Below the pieces are notes generated by a model that was given only the letters and a program-made list of their open reading frames with translations, searched no databases and was not told the origin of the DNA. Below are positions 25,810 through 33,491 of a stretch of DNA of 51,443 nt, piece by piece. Location of the stretch: NCBI RefSeq assembly GCF_937915125.1, contig NZ_CALDMP010000080.1:1-51443 (forward strand), in the 5' to 3' direction. Source of the DNA: an uncultured Ruminococcus sp. (lineage in GTDB: Bacteria; Bacillota; Clostridia; Oscillospirales; Ruminococcaceae). Within the stretch, counting starts at the first letter, position 1. Each line of letters begins with the position of its first letter. The position numbers were made by a program, and so were the translations under genes.

Positions 25810-27318
25810 ATGAGTACCATGAATGCAAGTGAGATTATATCCGTTTTAAAAAGCGAGATCGAGGACTTTGACCGGAAGTCCGGCGTACAGGAGACCGGTA
25901 CCGTTGTCCGTGTGGGCGACGGCATTGCCACGGTATTCGGTATGCAGCATGCCATGTACGGCGAGCTGGTAGAGTTCGAGAACGGTGTACGAGGGATTGT
26001 ACAGAATCTGGAAACCAAGACCATTGGTGTTGTTTTGCTCGGCAGCGATTATGGCATCACAGAGGGTACTTCTGTAGTTCGTACCGGAAAGCGTGCCGGC
26101 ATCGGTGTCTGCCAGCAGATGATCGGGAGAGTTGTGGATGCACTAGGTGCCCCCATTGACGGCGGCGCACCGCTGACGGCAGAGGACTATTTCCCCATTG
26201 AGCATGAAGCCCCGGGTGTGGCACAGCGGAAATCTGTCACCGTGCCCCTGCAGACTGGTATTCTCTCCATTGACGCCATGTTCCCCATTGGTCGGGGACA
26301 GCGTGAGCTCATCATCGGCGACCGCCAGACAGGTAAAACTTCCATTGCTGTCGATACGATCATAAACCAAAAAGGACAGGATGTCATTTGCATTTATGTT
26401 GCCATCGGACAGAAGTCCTCCACAGTTGCGCAGATCGTCTCCACCCTGAAAAAGAACGGCGCAATGGAATATACCATTGTTATGTCTGCTTCTGCCAGCG
26501 ACCCTGCGCCGGTGCAGTATATCGCACCCTATGCAGGTACGGCAATTGCAGAGTATTTCATGAGCCAGGGTAAGGATGTGCTCATTGTCTATGATGATCT
26601 GTCTAAGCACGCTGTGGCATATCGTGCCATGTCCCTGCTGCTCCACCGTCCGCCGGGGCGTGAAGCATATCCGGGTGATGTATTCTATCTGCACTCCCGT
26701 CTGCTGGAGCGTTCCTGCCGGTTGGACGATGCCCACGGCGGCGGCTCCATCACAGCCCTGCCTATCATCGAAACACAGGCAGGGGATATCTCCGCCTATA
26801 TTCCCACGAATGTCATTTCCATTACAGACGGACAGATTTTCCTGGAGAGCGAATTGTTCAACGCCGGTATGCGTCCGGCGGTAAACGTAGGTCTGTCGGT
26901 ATCCCGTGTGGGCGGCGCTGCACAGACAAAGGCAATGAAAAAGGTTGCTGGTCAGATGCGTGTGGAGCTGGCACAGTTCCGGGAAATGGAAGTGTTCACC
27001 CAGTTCAGTTCCGATCTGGATCCTGCCACACAGGCAATGCTGGATCACGGTCACGTACTCATGGAACTGCTGAAGCAGCCCCTCTATCATCCCCTTGCCA
27101 TGTGGAAGGAGGTTGTCATTCTGGCAGCCGCATCCCACAAGCTGCTGGATGATGTGGCACTGAGCGATCTCCGCGGATTCCGTGAGGGTCTCACCAACTA
27201 TGTGGAGGCAAACGGCGCAGATGTGGTATCTGCACTCAAAAAAACAGGACAGCTGTCCGACGAACATCTGGAACAGCTGCTGAATCTGGTTCGTACCTAT
27301 AAGAAGCAGGTGAACTGA
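25810..27318 (+). CDS. atpA: F0F1 ATP synthase subunit alpha
   Basis: A 502-residue non-catalytic nucleotide-binding subunit of F1. The P-loop is GDRQTGKTS. The family signature (PAVNVGLSVSRVGG) and the helical C-terminal domain are present. The start ATG 25810 is used; another ATG lies two codons further. It lies nine bases after atpH. Confidence 0.97.
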   Translation: MSTMNASEIISVLKSEIEDFDRKSGVQETGTVVRVGDGIATVFGMQHAMYGELVEFENGVRGIVQNLETKTIGVVLLGSDYGITEGTSVVRTGKRAGIGVCQQMIGRVVDALGAPIDGGAPLTAEDYFPIEHEAPGVAQRKSVTVPLQTGILSIDAMFPIGRGQRELIIGDRQTGKTSIAVDTIINQKGQDVICIYVAIGQKSSTVAQIVSTLKKNGAMEYTIVMSASASDPAPVQYIAPYAGTAIAEYFMSQGKDVLIVYDDLSKHAVAYRAMSLLLHRPPGREAYPGDVFYLHSRLLERSCRLDDAHGGGSITALPIIETQAGDISAYIPTNVISITDGQIFLESELFNAGMRPAVNVGLSVSRVGGAAQTKAMKKVAGQMRVELAQFREMEVFTQFSSDLDPATQAMLDHGHVLMELLKQPLYHPLAMWKEVVILAAASHKLLDDVALSDLRGFREGLTNYVEANGADVVSALKKTGQLSDEHLEQLLNLVRTYKKQVN

Positions 27319-27319
27319 T

Positions 27320-28216
27320 ATGAGCAACATGCGTGAAATCCGGGATCGGATCAAGAGCATCAACGATATCATGAAAATCACCAACGCCATGTATCTGATC
27401 TCTTCCTCAAAGCTCAAAAAGGCAAAGAAAGATCTGGCGGCGACCCAGCCCTATTTCGACAAGCTGGTTTATGCCATGCGAAGCATTTTGTCCCGTGCAC
27501 CGGAAGATATTGACATGCGTTACTTTGACCGGCGTGCGCATATCGCACCGGAGGACCGCAAGGTGGGCTATATTGTCATTACCGCAGATAAGGGCATGTG
27601 CGGCTCCTATAACCACAATATCATCAAGCTGACCGAGGAACGGATGGCGTCCAGCAAGCACAGCAGCCTGTATATCATGGGCAATGCGGGTCGTATGTAC
27701 TTCCAGCGGAAGGCACGTGCCGGAGAACTGGATGTGGATCCGGAGTTTGTGTATACGCCCCAGAACCCCACTCTGTACCGTGCACGCCGCATTGCAGAGC
27801 AGATGCTGAAAGCCTTTGATGAGGAAAAGCTGGACGATCTGTATATTATCTTCACAGATATGGTCTCCTCTATTACCTATGAGCCGAAGATCTTGCAGCT
27901 GCTGCCTCTGGACGCAGAGCACTTTGTGCAAAAAGAGGGTGAGATCACGCGCCACCATGAGGCGGAATTTTTCCCCAGCCCCAATATTGTCATGGAACAT
28001 TTGACCCCCAACTTTATGAAGGGTCTGATCTATGGTGCTATGGTTGAATCATTTTGCAGCGAACAGCAGGCGAGAATGTCCGCCATGGATTCCGCCACTA
28101 CCAGCGCAAAGGATATGCTCCAGGCACTGTCGCTCCAGTATAACCGAGCACGTCAGGCGGCGATCACACAGGAGATCACCGAAGTCGTCAGCGGCGCAGG
28201 TTCTGCGGAACTGTAA
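27320..28216 (+). CDS. atpG: F0F1 ATP synthase subunit gamma
   Basis: A 298-residue central rotor shaft. The N-terminal helix begins MREIRDRIKSINDIMKITNA. The C-terminal helix is ARMSAMDSATTSAKDML, followed by RQAAITQEITEVVSGA, both strongly conserved. It starts one base after the atpA stop. Downstream, a family 2 repeat separates it from atpD. Confidence 0.96.
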   Translation: MSNMREIRDRIKSINDIMKITNAMYLISSSKLKKAKKDLAATQPYFDKLVYAMRSILSRAPEDIDMRYFDRRAHIAPEDRKVGYIVITADKGMCGSYNHNIIKLTEERMASSKHSSLYIMGNAGRMYFQRKARAGELDVDPEFVYTPQNPTLYRARRIAEQMLKAFDEEKLDDLYIIFTDMVSSITYEPKILQLLPLDAEHFVQKEGEITRHHEAEFFPSPNIVMEHLTPNFMKGLIYGAMVESFCSEQQARMSAMDSATTSAKDMLQALSLQYNRARQAAITQEITEVVSGAGSAEL

Positions 28217-28253
28217 AGGCAGATTGTAGGAAAGATATATCGTTTATGGTAAA

Positions 28254-28360
28254 ACCCCTCAGTCACGGCTTCGCCGTGCCAGCTCCCCTTTCAGGGGAGC
28301 CGATATGTAGCCTCCCCTGAAAGGGGAGGGGGACCATTGCACAGCAGTGGTGGAGGGGTG
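28254..28360. repeat. Dispersed repeat, family 2, inside the ATP synthase operon
   Basis: ACCCCTCAGTCACGGCTTCG, then CCCCTTTCAGGGG / CCTCCCCTGAAAGGGGAGG, then ACCATTGC..GGTGGAGGGGT. It is almost the same as the copy at 14651-14755. It accounts for much of the 226-base gap between atpG and atpD. No T-rich terminator tail or promoter is evident, so the operon may read through. Confidence 0.85.
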
Positions 28361-28442
28361 ATTCCCAATATCGTTAATTTATCAGCATACAAGAAAGCAA
28401 AAATTTTTAGAGGGCGAAGCCGCCGCTAGAAAGGACAATTGT

Positions 28443-29834
28443 ATGGAAAAAGGAAAGATCGTACAGGTTTTAGGGCCGGTTATCGATGTGGCTTTTCCGG
28501 GAAAGCTTCCCATGATCAAGGATGCGCTCACTGTGGATAACGGCGGAAAGACCTGTGTCATGGAAGTGGCACAGCATATGGGCAATGGGATTGTCCGCTG
28601 CATCAGCCTTTCATCTACGGAGGGCTTTGCCAAGGATATGGAAGTTACCGCCACCGGTTCGTGCATTACCGTTCCCGTGGGCACAGCGACCCTGGGCAGA
28701 ATGTTCAATGTACTGGGCGAAGCCATTGATGAGGCAGGTGAGGTGGACGCACAGGATCACTGGCCCATCCACCGTGCCGCACCTTCCTTCCGGGATCAGA
28801 GCCCGGTAGTGGAAATTCTGGAAACCGGCATCAAGGTCATTGACCTGCTGGCACCGTATGCAAAGGGCGGTAAGGTCGGTCTCTTCGGCGGCGCAGGTGT
28901 GGGAAAAACAGTCCTGATCCAGGAACTGATCCACAACGTTGCCACAGAGCACGGCGGTTATTCGATTTTCACCGGTGTAGGTGAGCGTTCCCGTGAGGGC
29001 AACGACCTGTGGAACGAAATGAAGGAATCCGGCGTTATTGAAAAGACTGCCCTGGTATTCGGTCAGATGAATGAGCCGCCCGGATCCCGTATGCGTGTGG
29101 CGCAGACTGGTCTGACCATGGCGGAATATTTCCGTGATGAAAAGCATCAGGATGTGCTGCTGTTCATTGACAATATTTTCCGTTATGTACAGGCAGGTTC
29201 GGAGGTTTCAGCGCTGCTGGGACGTATGCCCTCTGCCGTTGGTTATCAGCCGACTCTGGCAAACGAAGTGGGCGAATTGCAGGAGCGTATCACTTCCACC
29301 AGAAACGGTTCCATTACCTCTGTACAGGCAGTTTATGTGCCGGCAGATGACCTGACAGACCCGGCACCGGCAACGACCTTTGCCCATCTGGATGCCACTA
29401 CGGTACTGTCCCGTAAGATCGTGGAGCAGGGTATTTATCCCGCAGTGGATCCGCTGGAGTCCACTTCCCGTATTCTGGAGCCGGATGTGGTAGGCGAAGA
29501 GCACTACCGTGTGGCACGAAAGGTACAGGAGCTGTTACAGCGGTACAAGGAATTGCAGGATATCATTGCCATTCTGGGTATGGAAGAACTGGATGAGGAC
29601 GATAAGCTTGCGGTTTATCGTGCCCGAAAGCTCCAGAAATTCCTGTCCCAGCCCTTCCATGTGGCAGAGGTATTTACCGGTACGCCGGGTAAATATGTGC
29701 CGCTGAAGGAGACCATCCGCGGATTCAAGATGATTGTGGAAGGTGCAATGGATGAACTGCCGGAAAATGCGTTCTTTAATGTGGGAACCATTGATGAGGC
29801 AATTGCAAAGGCACAGACCATGAAGGAATCGTGA
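28443..29834 (+). CDS. atpD: F0F1 ATP synthase subunit beta
   Basis: A 463-residue catalytic subunit. The Walker A is GGAGVGKTVL. The GERSREGNDL loop carries the catalytic Glu, and the DELSD-type region near the C-terminus reads ELDEDDK. The alpha/beta signature PAVDPLESTSR is present. The start follows AGAAAGGA. Completeness of all domains indicates that the repeat upstream has not damaged it. Confidence 0.97.
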   Translation: MEKGKIVQVLGPVIDVAFPGKLPMIKDALTVDNGGKTCVMEVAQHMGNGIVRCISLSSTEGFAKDMEVTATGSCITVPVGTATLGRMFNVLGEAIDEAGEVDAQDHWPIHRAAPSFRDQSPVVEILETGIKVIDLLAPYAKGGKVGLFGGAGVGKTVLIQELIHNVATEHGGYSIFTGVGERSREGNDLWNEMKESGVIEKTALVFGQMNEPPGSRMRVAQTGLTMAEYFRDEKHQDVLLFIDNIFRYVQAGSEVSALLGRMPSAVGYQPTLANEVGELQERITSTRNGSITSVQAVYVPADDLTDPAPATTFAHLDATTVLSRKIVEQGIYPAVDPLESTSRILEPDVVGEEHYRVARKVQELLQRYKELQDIIAILGMEELDEDDKLAVYRARKLQKFLSQPFHVAEVFTGTPGKYVPLKETIRGFKMIVEGAMDELPENAFFNVGTIDEAIAKAQTMKES

Positions 29835-29844
29835 GGGATGTATC

Positions 29845-30261
29845 ATGGAAAATACATTTACGCTGGAGATTCTGGCGTCGGATCGCCCGTTTTATGTGGG
29901 ACCGTCTGAACATCTGGTATTCCCGACCATGGACGGCATGGTGGGCATTCTGCCGGGGCATGAGTCCATGGTAACAGTGGTCAGTCCTGGGGAATTGAAA
30001 TATCAGGTGGACGGCGTGTGGCATTATGCCGCTATCAGTGAGGGATTCGCTGAGATTCGCCGGGACTATGTGCTGATTCTGGGGGACGCCATTGAGCTGC
30101 CCGAGGAGATCGACGCCAAGCGTGCCGCAGAGGCAGCGGAGCGTGCTAAGGAACGGCTGCTCCACCGGCAGAGTATTATGCAGTATTATCACACCCAGGC
30201 GGCACTGAATCGTGCTATGAACCGATTGAAGATTTCTAAACGGCATAATCATGAGATATAA
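29845..30261 (+). CDS. atpC: F0F1 ATP synthase subunit epsilon
   Basis: A 138-residue regulatory and rotor subunit. The N-terminal beta-sandwich (about 1-85) contains GMVGILPGHESMVTVVSPG. The C-terminal pair of helices is charged (AAEAAERAKERLLH). It is the last gene of the operon and is followed by a terminator. Confidence 0.94.
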   Translation: MENTFTLEILASDRPFYVGPSEHLVFPTMDGMVGILPGHESMVTVVSPGELKYQVDGVWHYAAISEGFAEIRRDYVLILGDAIELPEEIDAKRAAEAAERAKERLLHRQSIMQYYHTQAALNRAMNRLKISKRHNHEI

Positions 30262-30299
30262 GAAAAACCGCTTTTCCCATGTGGAAAGGCGGTTTCTTG
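30262..30299 (+). terminator. Terminator of the ATP synthase operon
   Basis: AAACCGCTTTTCC and GGAAAGGCGGTTT form a stem around CATGT and are followed by TTTCTTGTT. Confidence 0.85.
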
Positions 30300-30383
30300 T
30301 TGTATTAACAGGAAAAAAGGAGCAGTTTTGTTTCTGTTCAGAAAAAGGCAGCCCATCAAGCTGGTCCAGCTGAGCCCAGCTGG

Positions 30384-30880
30384 CGCAGGTCCAGGGCTGC
30401 GGAAGCCCTGGTCGCCGCCCGCAGGCGGCGAAACACCCCGCGCCGTATTTTCGGCGCGCGGAGAAAAGGGGTGAGAAAAGCGACAGCTTTTCGAGGGGAA
30501 AGCGAACAAGACCGCTTTCCCCTTGTAAACCTCTTTCAGTAACTGAAATTTCAAAAACGTTCCGGTGGAACGTTTTTGACGAATTAAACATTCAGCATTG
30601 TTCAATATTGCAAAGATAAGGCTTTTTCTCAAAAAAGCTGAAATTGTTCGTTGAAATATTCGTTGAAAACGTCCCGCCGGGACGTTTTCAAGGTTTTGCT
30701 TGTTGAAAAGGCTTTACAAGGCGGGGCGGTCTTGTTCGCCCCGCCTCGAAAAAGCTGTCGCTTTTTCTCACCACCCTCTCCGCGGCGCAAAAGAATGCGC
30801 CGGGGCGTTTCGCCGCCTGCGGGCGGCGACAAGGGGCTTTGCCCCTTGACCCCACCAGCATTTTTGAAAAATTGCTGGAT
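30384..30880. repeat. Long inverted repeat, two facing copies of a ~220-bp element
   Basis: Matching blocks mirror each other around position 30620. TCGCCGCCCGCAGGCGGCGA (from 30412) mirrors its complement ending at 30829. GCGAACAAGACCGC (from 30502) mirrors its complement ending at 30739. The AACGTTCC..GGAACGTT and AACGTCCC..GGGACGTT hairpins lie nearer the centre. Both arms contain further local hairpins. Frames that run through it are low-quality Arg/Pro/Ser-rich translations and are not believed. Apart from a family 1 fragment near 30964, nothing else is seen in 30300-30991. Confidence 0.75.
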
Positions 30881-30991
30881 CAAAAAACTTCATTGCCGCC
30901 TGCGGCGATGTTGGAATGTAACGAACCCCAGAATGGAGACTTATTGTTGGATATTATCAAAAAGGGCGAACAATGTTCGCCCCTGAAATCG

Positions 30992-32188
30992 TCAATATTC
31001 AAACAAACATCCATCTGCAATGGACTGATAATCACAGTTCACAGACTTTTTCGCCGAATGGATATTCACCGCACCGCCGCTGATGGTAATACCAGTAATG
31101 GCTTCAATGCCATTTCCGGCAGCGTTCTGTACATCCACATAGCCGGCTTCAATGGTCACAAATCCCTTGTCTGCTTCGGTGGTATTGCTCGCCTTGATAC
31201 CGTCCTTGCAAGCAGAAATCACCGTATTGCCGCCGGAGATCTGCACACTGTCCTCGCCGTAAACACCGGTGGCTACAGCGGAAATATTCAATGTACCATT
31301 TTTGATCTTCACATCATTGCTGGACTTGATACCATGCTTCTTGTTGCCGATGACCGTCAGCTGACCGTCGCCCTTAATGGTCAGATCGTCCTTGCTGGAA
31401 ATGCAGGCGGACAGGGCGTTTCCAGCAGTATCCTCCACATAGTTGGTGGAGCCGCTGTCCAGATGGAGGGTGCAGGTGTCGGCGCTTATAATGTAAAGGG
31501 GCGCAGAAGTAGAACAGGAGATGCCTGCGCCGTTGAAGCGAAGGTTGACCTTATCCGTTTTGGGTGCATTGACCACGATCTGCCCATCGTTCAGGGTGCC
31601 GGACACTTCATATCTGCCGCCCTGGAGAATGGTGATCGCACCGCCGCTGACGGAAACTGCGGCGGCATCGCTGACTTGTGCGCTGGAACCGTTCAGGGTG
31701 ATGTAAATGGTAGCGTCAATTTCTTCCGGCGGCTCGGTTTCTACAGGCGCAGCAGTTGTGGCAGCCGGTGCTTGATTCCCAGCCGGCGCAGTTGTTGTCT
31801 TAGGTGCAGCTGTTCCGTCGGACGTGGAATTGCCGCCGCCGCTGGAATTGCCTGCCCCTGCATCGCCGTTGTTCTGCTGGCTGTTGTTCTGATAGACAGG
31901 CGCAACTGTTGTACCGCCTTTTTTTGTGGTACTGTTGGCAGCTGTCTGGGTGGATTTTGCCGTAGTAGTAGAACTGCCGCCTTTGCCGCTGGTGGTTGTG
32001 GCTTTGGTAGTGGTTTTCTTGCTGCCGGTGCTGGAATCGTCCTTGTTTGTGGAGACGGACGACTCGTCATCGCTGTAGCTGTTGGCGGCATCCATTGTGA
32101 CAGTTTCACCGCTATCATTGCTGCCGCAGCCGCCGCAGACAAGCAGAATTGCGGCGCAGACAATTGCGAAAAGTTTTCGGTTGTACAT
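30992..32188 (-). CDS. Lipoprotein with Cthe_2159-like carbohydrate-binding beta-helix
   Basis: A 398-residue surface lipoprotein. The signal peptide ends LVCGGC with lipidated Cys21. A long low-complexity Thr/Ser/Asn/Gly linker (about 25-165) follows. The beta-helix domain (about 170-398) has repeats such as DDLTIKGDGQLTVIGNKKHG and GIEAITGITISGGAVNIHS, typical of the carbohydrate-binding Cthe_2159-like/DUF4353 family. The founding Clostridium thermocellum protein is described as binding cellulose and pectic polymers. The start ATG 32188 is chosen because AGAAAGGA lies 9 bases upstream and it begins a proper signal peptide. It probably attaches cells to plant material. Confidence 0.82.
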   Translation of the reverse strand: MYNRKLFAIVCAAILLVCGGCGSNDSGETVTMDAANSYSDDESSVSTNKDDSSTGSKKTTTKATTTSGKGGSSTTTAKSTQTAANSTTKKGGTTVAPVYQNNSQQNNGDAGAGNSSGGGNSTSDGTAAPKTTTAPAGNQAPAATTAAPVETEPPEEIDATIYITLNGSSAQVSDAAAVSVSGGAITILQGGRYEVSGTLNDGQIVVNAPKTDKVNLRFNGAGISCSTSAPLYIISADTCTLHLDSGSTNYVEDTAGNALSACISSKDDLTIKGDGQLTVIGNKKHGIKSSNDVKIKNGTLNISAVATGVYGEDSVQISGGNTVISACKDGIKASNTTEADKGFVTIEAGYVDVQNAAGNGIEAITGITISGGAVNIHSAKKSVNCDYQSIADGCLFEY

Positions 32189-32314
32189 CAGATCCATCCT
32201 TTCTGAAAGAAATCGGTCAGAATAATTCATGGTACCAGTATAGCGTAGAAAGTTGAAAATAACATTGAAAACCGGCAGGGACGATTTCGTGGGGGCAGTT
32301 GCCCGGAATTCGCT

Positions 32315-32716
32315 TCAAAGACAAAGGGTCATCCACGGGAAAAAGTTTCGGATGATATCGTATCCCAGCACGATCCCTACCACGGTAAACAGCAGTGCAT
32401 TGCTTCTCGGCAGAAGTCGTATCGGTTTTCCCAGTGCCAGGCAGACAGTTTCCGCATAGAGCAACGCCAGCGCTGCTGCCAGGGTCAGGATCATGGGGTT
32501 ATACCCCAGGGAACGGAGAATATGACCGTGGAGCAGCTCCAGAACAGCACGAGTGTTGCCGCATGCCGGACAGAGATATCCCGTCAGCTGGTGAAAAGTA
32601 CAATCGGGAAAGCCTGCGGATTCCGCCAGTGCGGCGATTTTATTGCGGCAGAGTATGGCGGCGAAAATACAGATGGGAACTGCCAGGCTGATGCCAATTG
32701 CAGTACGCCGTTTCAT
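32315..32716 (-). CDS. DUF2752 membrane protein
   Basis: A 133-residue protein with about three membrane segments and the DUF2752 signature CPACGNTRAVLELLHG near residues 49-64. The biochemical role of the family is unknown. Its start overlaps the TM2-protein stop by four bases, indicating coupled expression of two small membrane proteins. Confidence 0.88.
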   Translation of the reverse strand: MKRRTAIGISLAVPICIFAAILCRNKIAALAESAGFPDCTFHQLTGYLCPACGNTRAVLELLHGHILRSLGYNPMILTLAAALALLYAETVCLALGKPIRLLPRSNALLFTVVGIVLGYDIIRNFFPWMTLCL

Positions 32717-32946
32717 TTCCGCAGGGGTGTGCCAGTGTTGTCACGGAAGGAACCCAGCAGAATACAGATAAGATCCACAACGGTGCCGATGCCGAAGAAG
32801 CCGCCAGTCAGCAGCCAGAGCAGTCCTGTGCCGATTTTTCCCACATAGAACCGGTGCAGTCCGCCGATGCCGCAGAAGCCCAGGAGACAGAGAATGAGTG
32901 CAGCAATTTTGCTTTTATCGCTGGTGACAGTGACATATTGTGCCAT
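32713..32946 (-). CDS. TM2-domain protein
   Basis: A 77-residue membrane protein with the TM2 domain: a first helix AALILCLLGFCGIGGLHRFYVGK and a second helix TGLLWLLTGGFFGIGTVVDLI, joined by a short polar turn. The role of the family in bacteria is not defined. It is the first gene of a two-gene unit with DUF2752; the ribosome site is AAAGGAGCG. Confidence 0.92.
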   Translation of the reverse strand: MAQYVTVTSDKSKIAALILCLLGFCGIGGLHRFYVGKIGTGLLWLLTGGFFGIGTVVDLICILLGSFRDNTGTPLRK

Positions 32947-32975
32947 AAGATCGCTCCTTTTGATAAGTTAGTTTT

Positions 32976-33004
32976 ATTATAGCGTATTTTGTCTGGAATT
33001 GCAA
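32976..33004 (-). promoter_or_regulatory. Sigma-A promoter of the TM2-DUF2752 unit
   Basis: On the minus strand TTGCAA (33004-32999), 17 bases, TATAAT (32981-32976). Confidence 0.8.
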
Positions 33005-33036
33005 GGGGAAAATTGCGTGAAAAATTTGTTCCGTGC

Positions 33037-33065
33037 TTGACAATACGCCGGAAATCTGATATAAT
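33037..33065 (+). promoter_or_regulatory. Promoter of the antisense antitoxin RNA
   Basis: TTGACA (33037-33042), 17 bases, TATAAT (33060-33065): perfect consensus. It drives a short RNA toward the 3' end of the toxin gene. Confidence 0.85.
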
Positions 33066-33071
33066 AAAGAC

Positions 33072-33165
33072 AAAGAGAGCGGTATCGTTTCGGCGGTCAG
33101 CTCCCAGAAAATGCACTAAGAAATAGTCGCTCGGCTGGTAACTGGGGCGGCTATTTCCGTTTTTT
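33072..33165 (+). ncRNA. Antisense RNA, predicted type I antitoxin (RatA-like)
   Basis: A predicted transcript of about 95 bases starting 6-7 bases after a perfect promoter. It has a first hairpin (GAGAGCGGTATC..GGCGGTCAGCTC) and a terminal hairpin (GAAATAGTCGC..GGGGCGGCTATTTC, 33119-33157) followed by CGTTTTTT. Its 3' end overlaps the stop codon and 3' region of the minus-strand toxin, the same convergent arrangement as TxpA/RatA of Bacillus subtilis. It should base-pair with the toxin mRNA to block or destabilise it. The 5' and 3' ends are inferred. Confidence 0.72.
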
Positions 33166-33237
33166 GCTGCAATTTTGCAGAATGATTATCACTTGGCAAA
33201 CGACCATGAGGAAGTCCCAAAAATCAGACCACGACAT
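33151..33237 (-). CDS. Holin-like small hydrophobic toxin (type I toxin-antitoxin)
   Basis: A 28-residue peptide beginning MSWSDFWDFLMVV, with hydrophobic core VVCQVIIIL and Lys/Arg-rich tail KKRK. This is the layout of the putative holin-like toxin family (polar start, one membrane helix, basic C-terminus). GGGAGGTG lies 7 bases before ATG 33237. Its own perfect promoter at 33381-33353 gives a leader of over 100 bases, and a convergent antisense RNA covers its 3' end. It probably damages the membrane when not silenced. It is too short for usual gene-calling limits, and a truncated relative lies at 12856-12906. Confidence 0.78.
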   Translation of the reverse strand: MSWSDFWDFLMVVCQVIIILQNCSKKRK

Positions 33238-33352
33238 AAAGCAACACCTCCCTGATACCGTATCACTACGGCTGGGAGTTGGATTTGACCGCCTATACAC
33301 ATACATAAATTTGTATTATGTATCCGCTTGGATATGCTCTCTTTGCGTTTTT

Positions 33353-33381
33353 ATTATAGCAAATTCTGACAAGCTTGTCAA
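33353..33381 (-). promoter_or_regulatory. Promoter of the toxin gene
   Basis: On the minus strand TTGACA (33381-33376), 17 bases, TATAAT (33358-33353): perfect consensus. Confidence 0.83.
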
Positions 33382-33398
33382 TGCTGTGACAGCATTCT

Positions 33399-33422
33399 GC
33401 ACCGGAAACCCGGTGCTTTTTT
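33399..33422 (+). terminator. Plus-strand terminator between toxin locus and glyQS
   Basis: GCACCGG pairs with CCGGTGC around AAAC and is followed by six T. It would stop rightward readthrough from the antisense RNA before it runs into glyQS. Confidence 0.8.
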
Positions 33423-33433
33423 CTTGCCAGAAT

Positions 33434-33468
33434 AAAAAACAGACGCCCTTTCGCAGAAGGACGTCTGT
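33434..33468 (-). terminator. Terminator of glyQS
   Basis: On the minus strand ACAGACGTCC pairs with GGGCGTCTGT and is followed by TTTTTTA. Confidence 0.85.
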
Positions 33469-33491
33469 AAATAGTCAAATCAGAAATTCTC

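Noticed and set aside
30249..30986. Open frames through the 30300-30986 repeats
   Set aside because: The two frames resemble each other only because they read inverted copies of the same non-coding element (SPPAGGD from the GC-rich hairpin).
30839..32206. 455-codon plus-strand open frame through the repeat and opposite the carbohydrate-binding lipoprotein
   Set aside because: The minus strand has a lipobox, linker and beta-helix repeats; the plus-strand frame begins inside an inverted repeat and looks like antisense translation.
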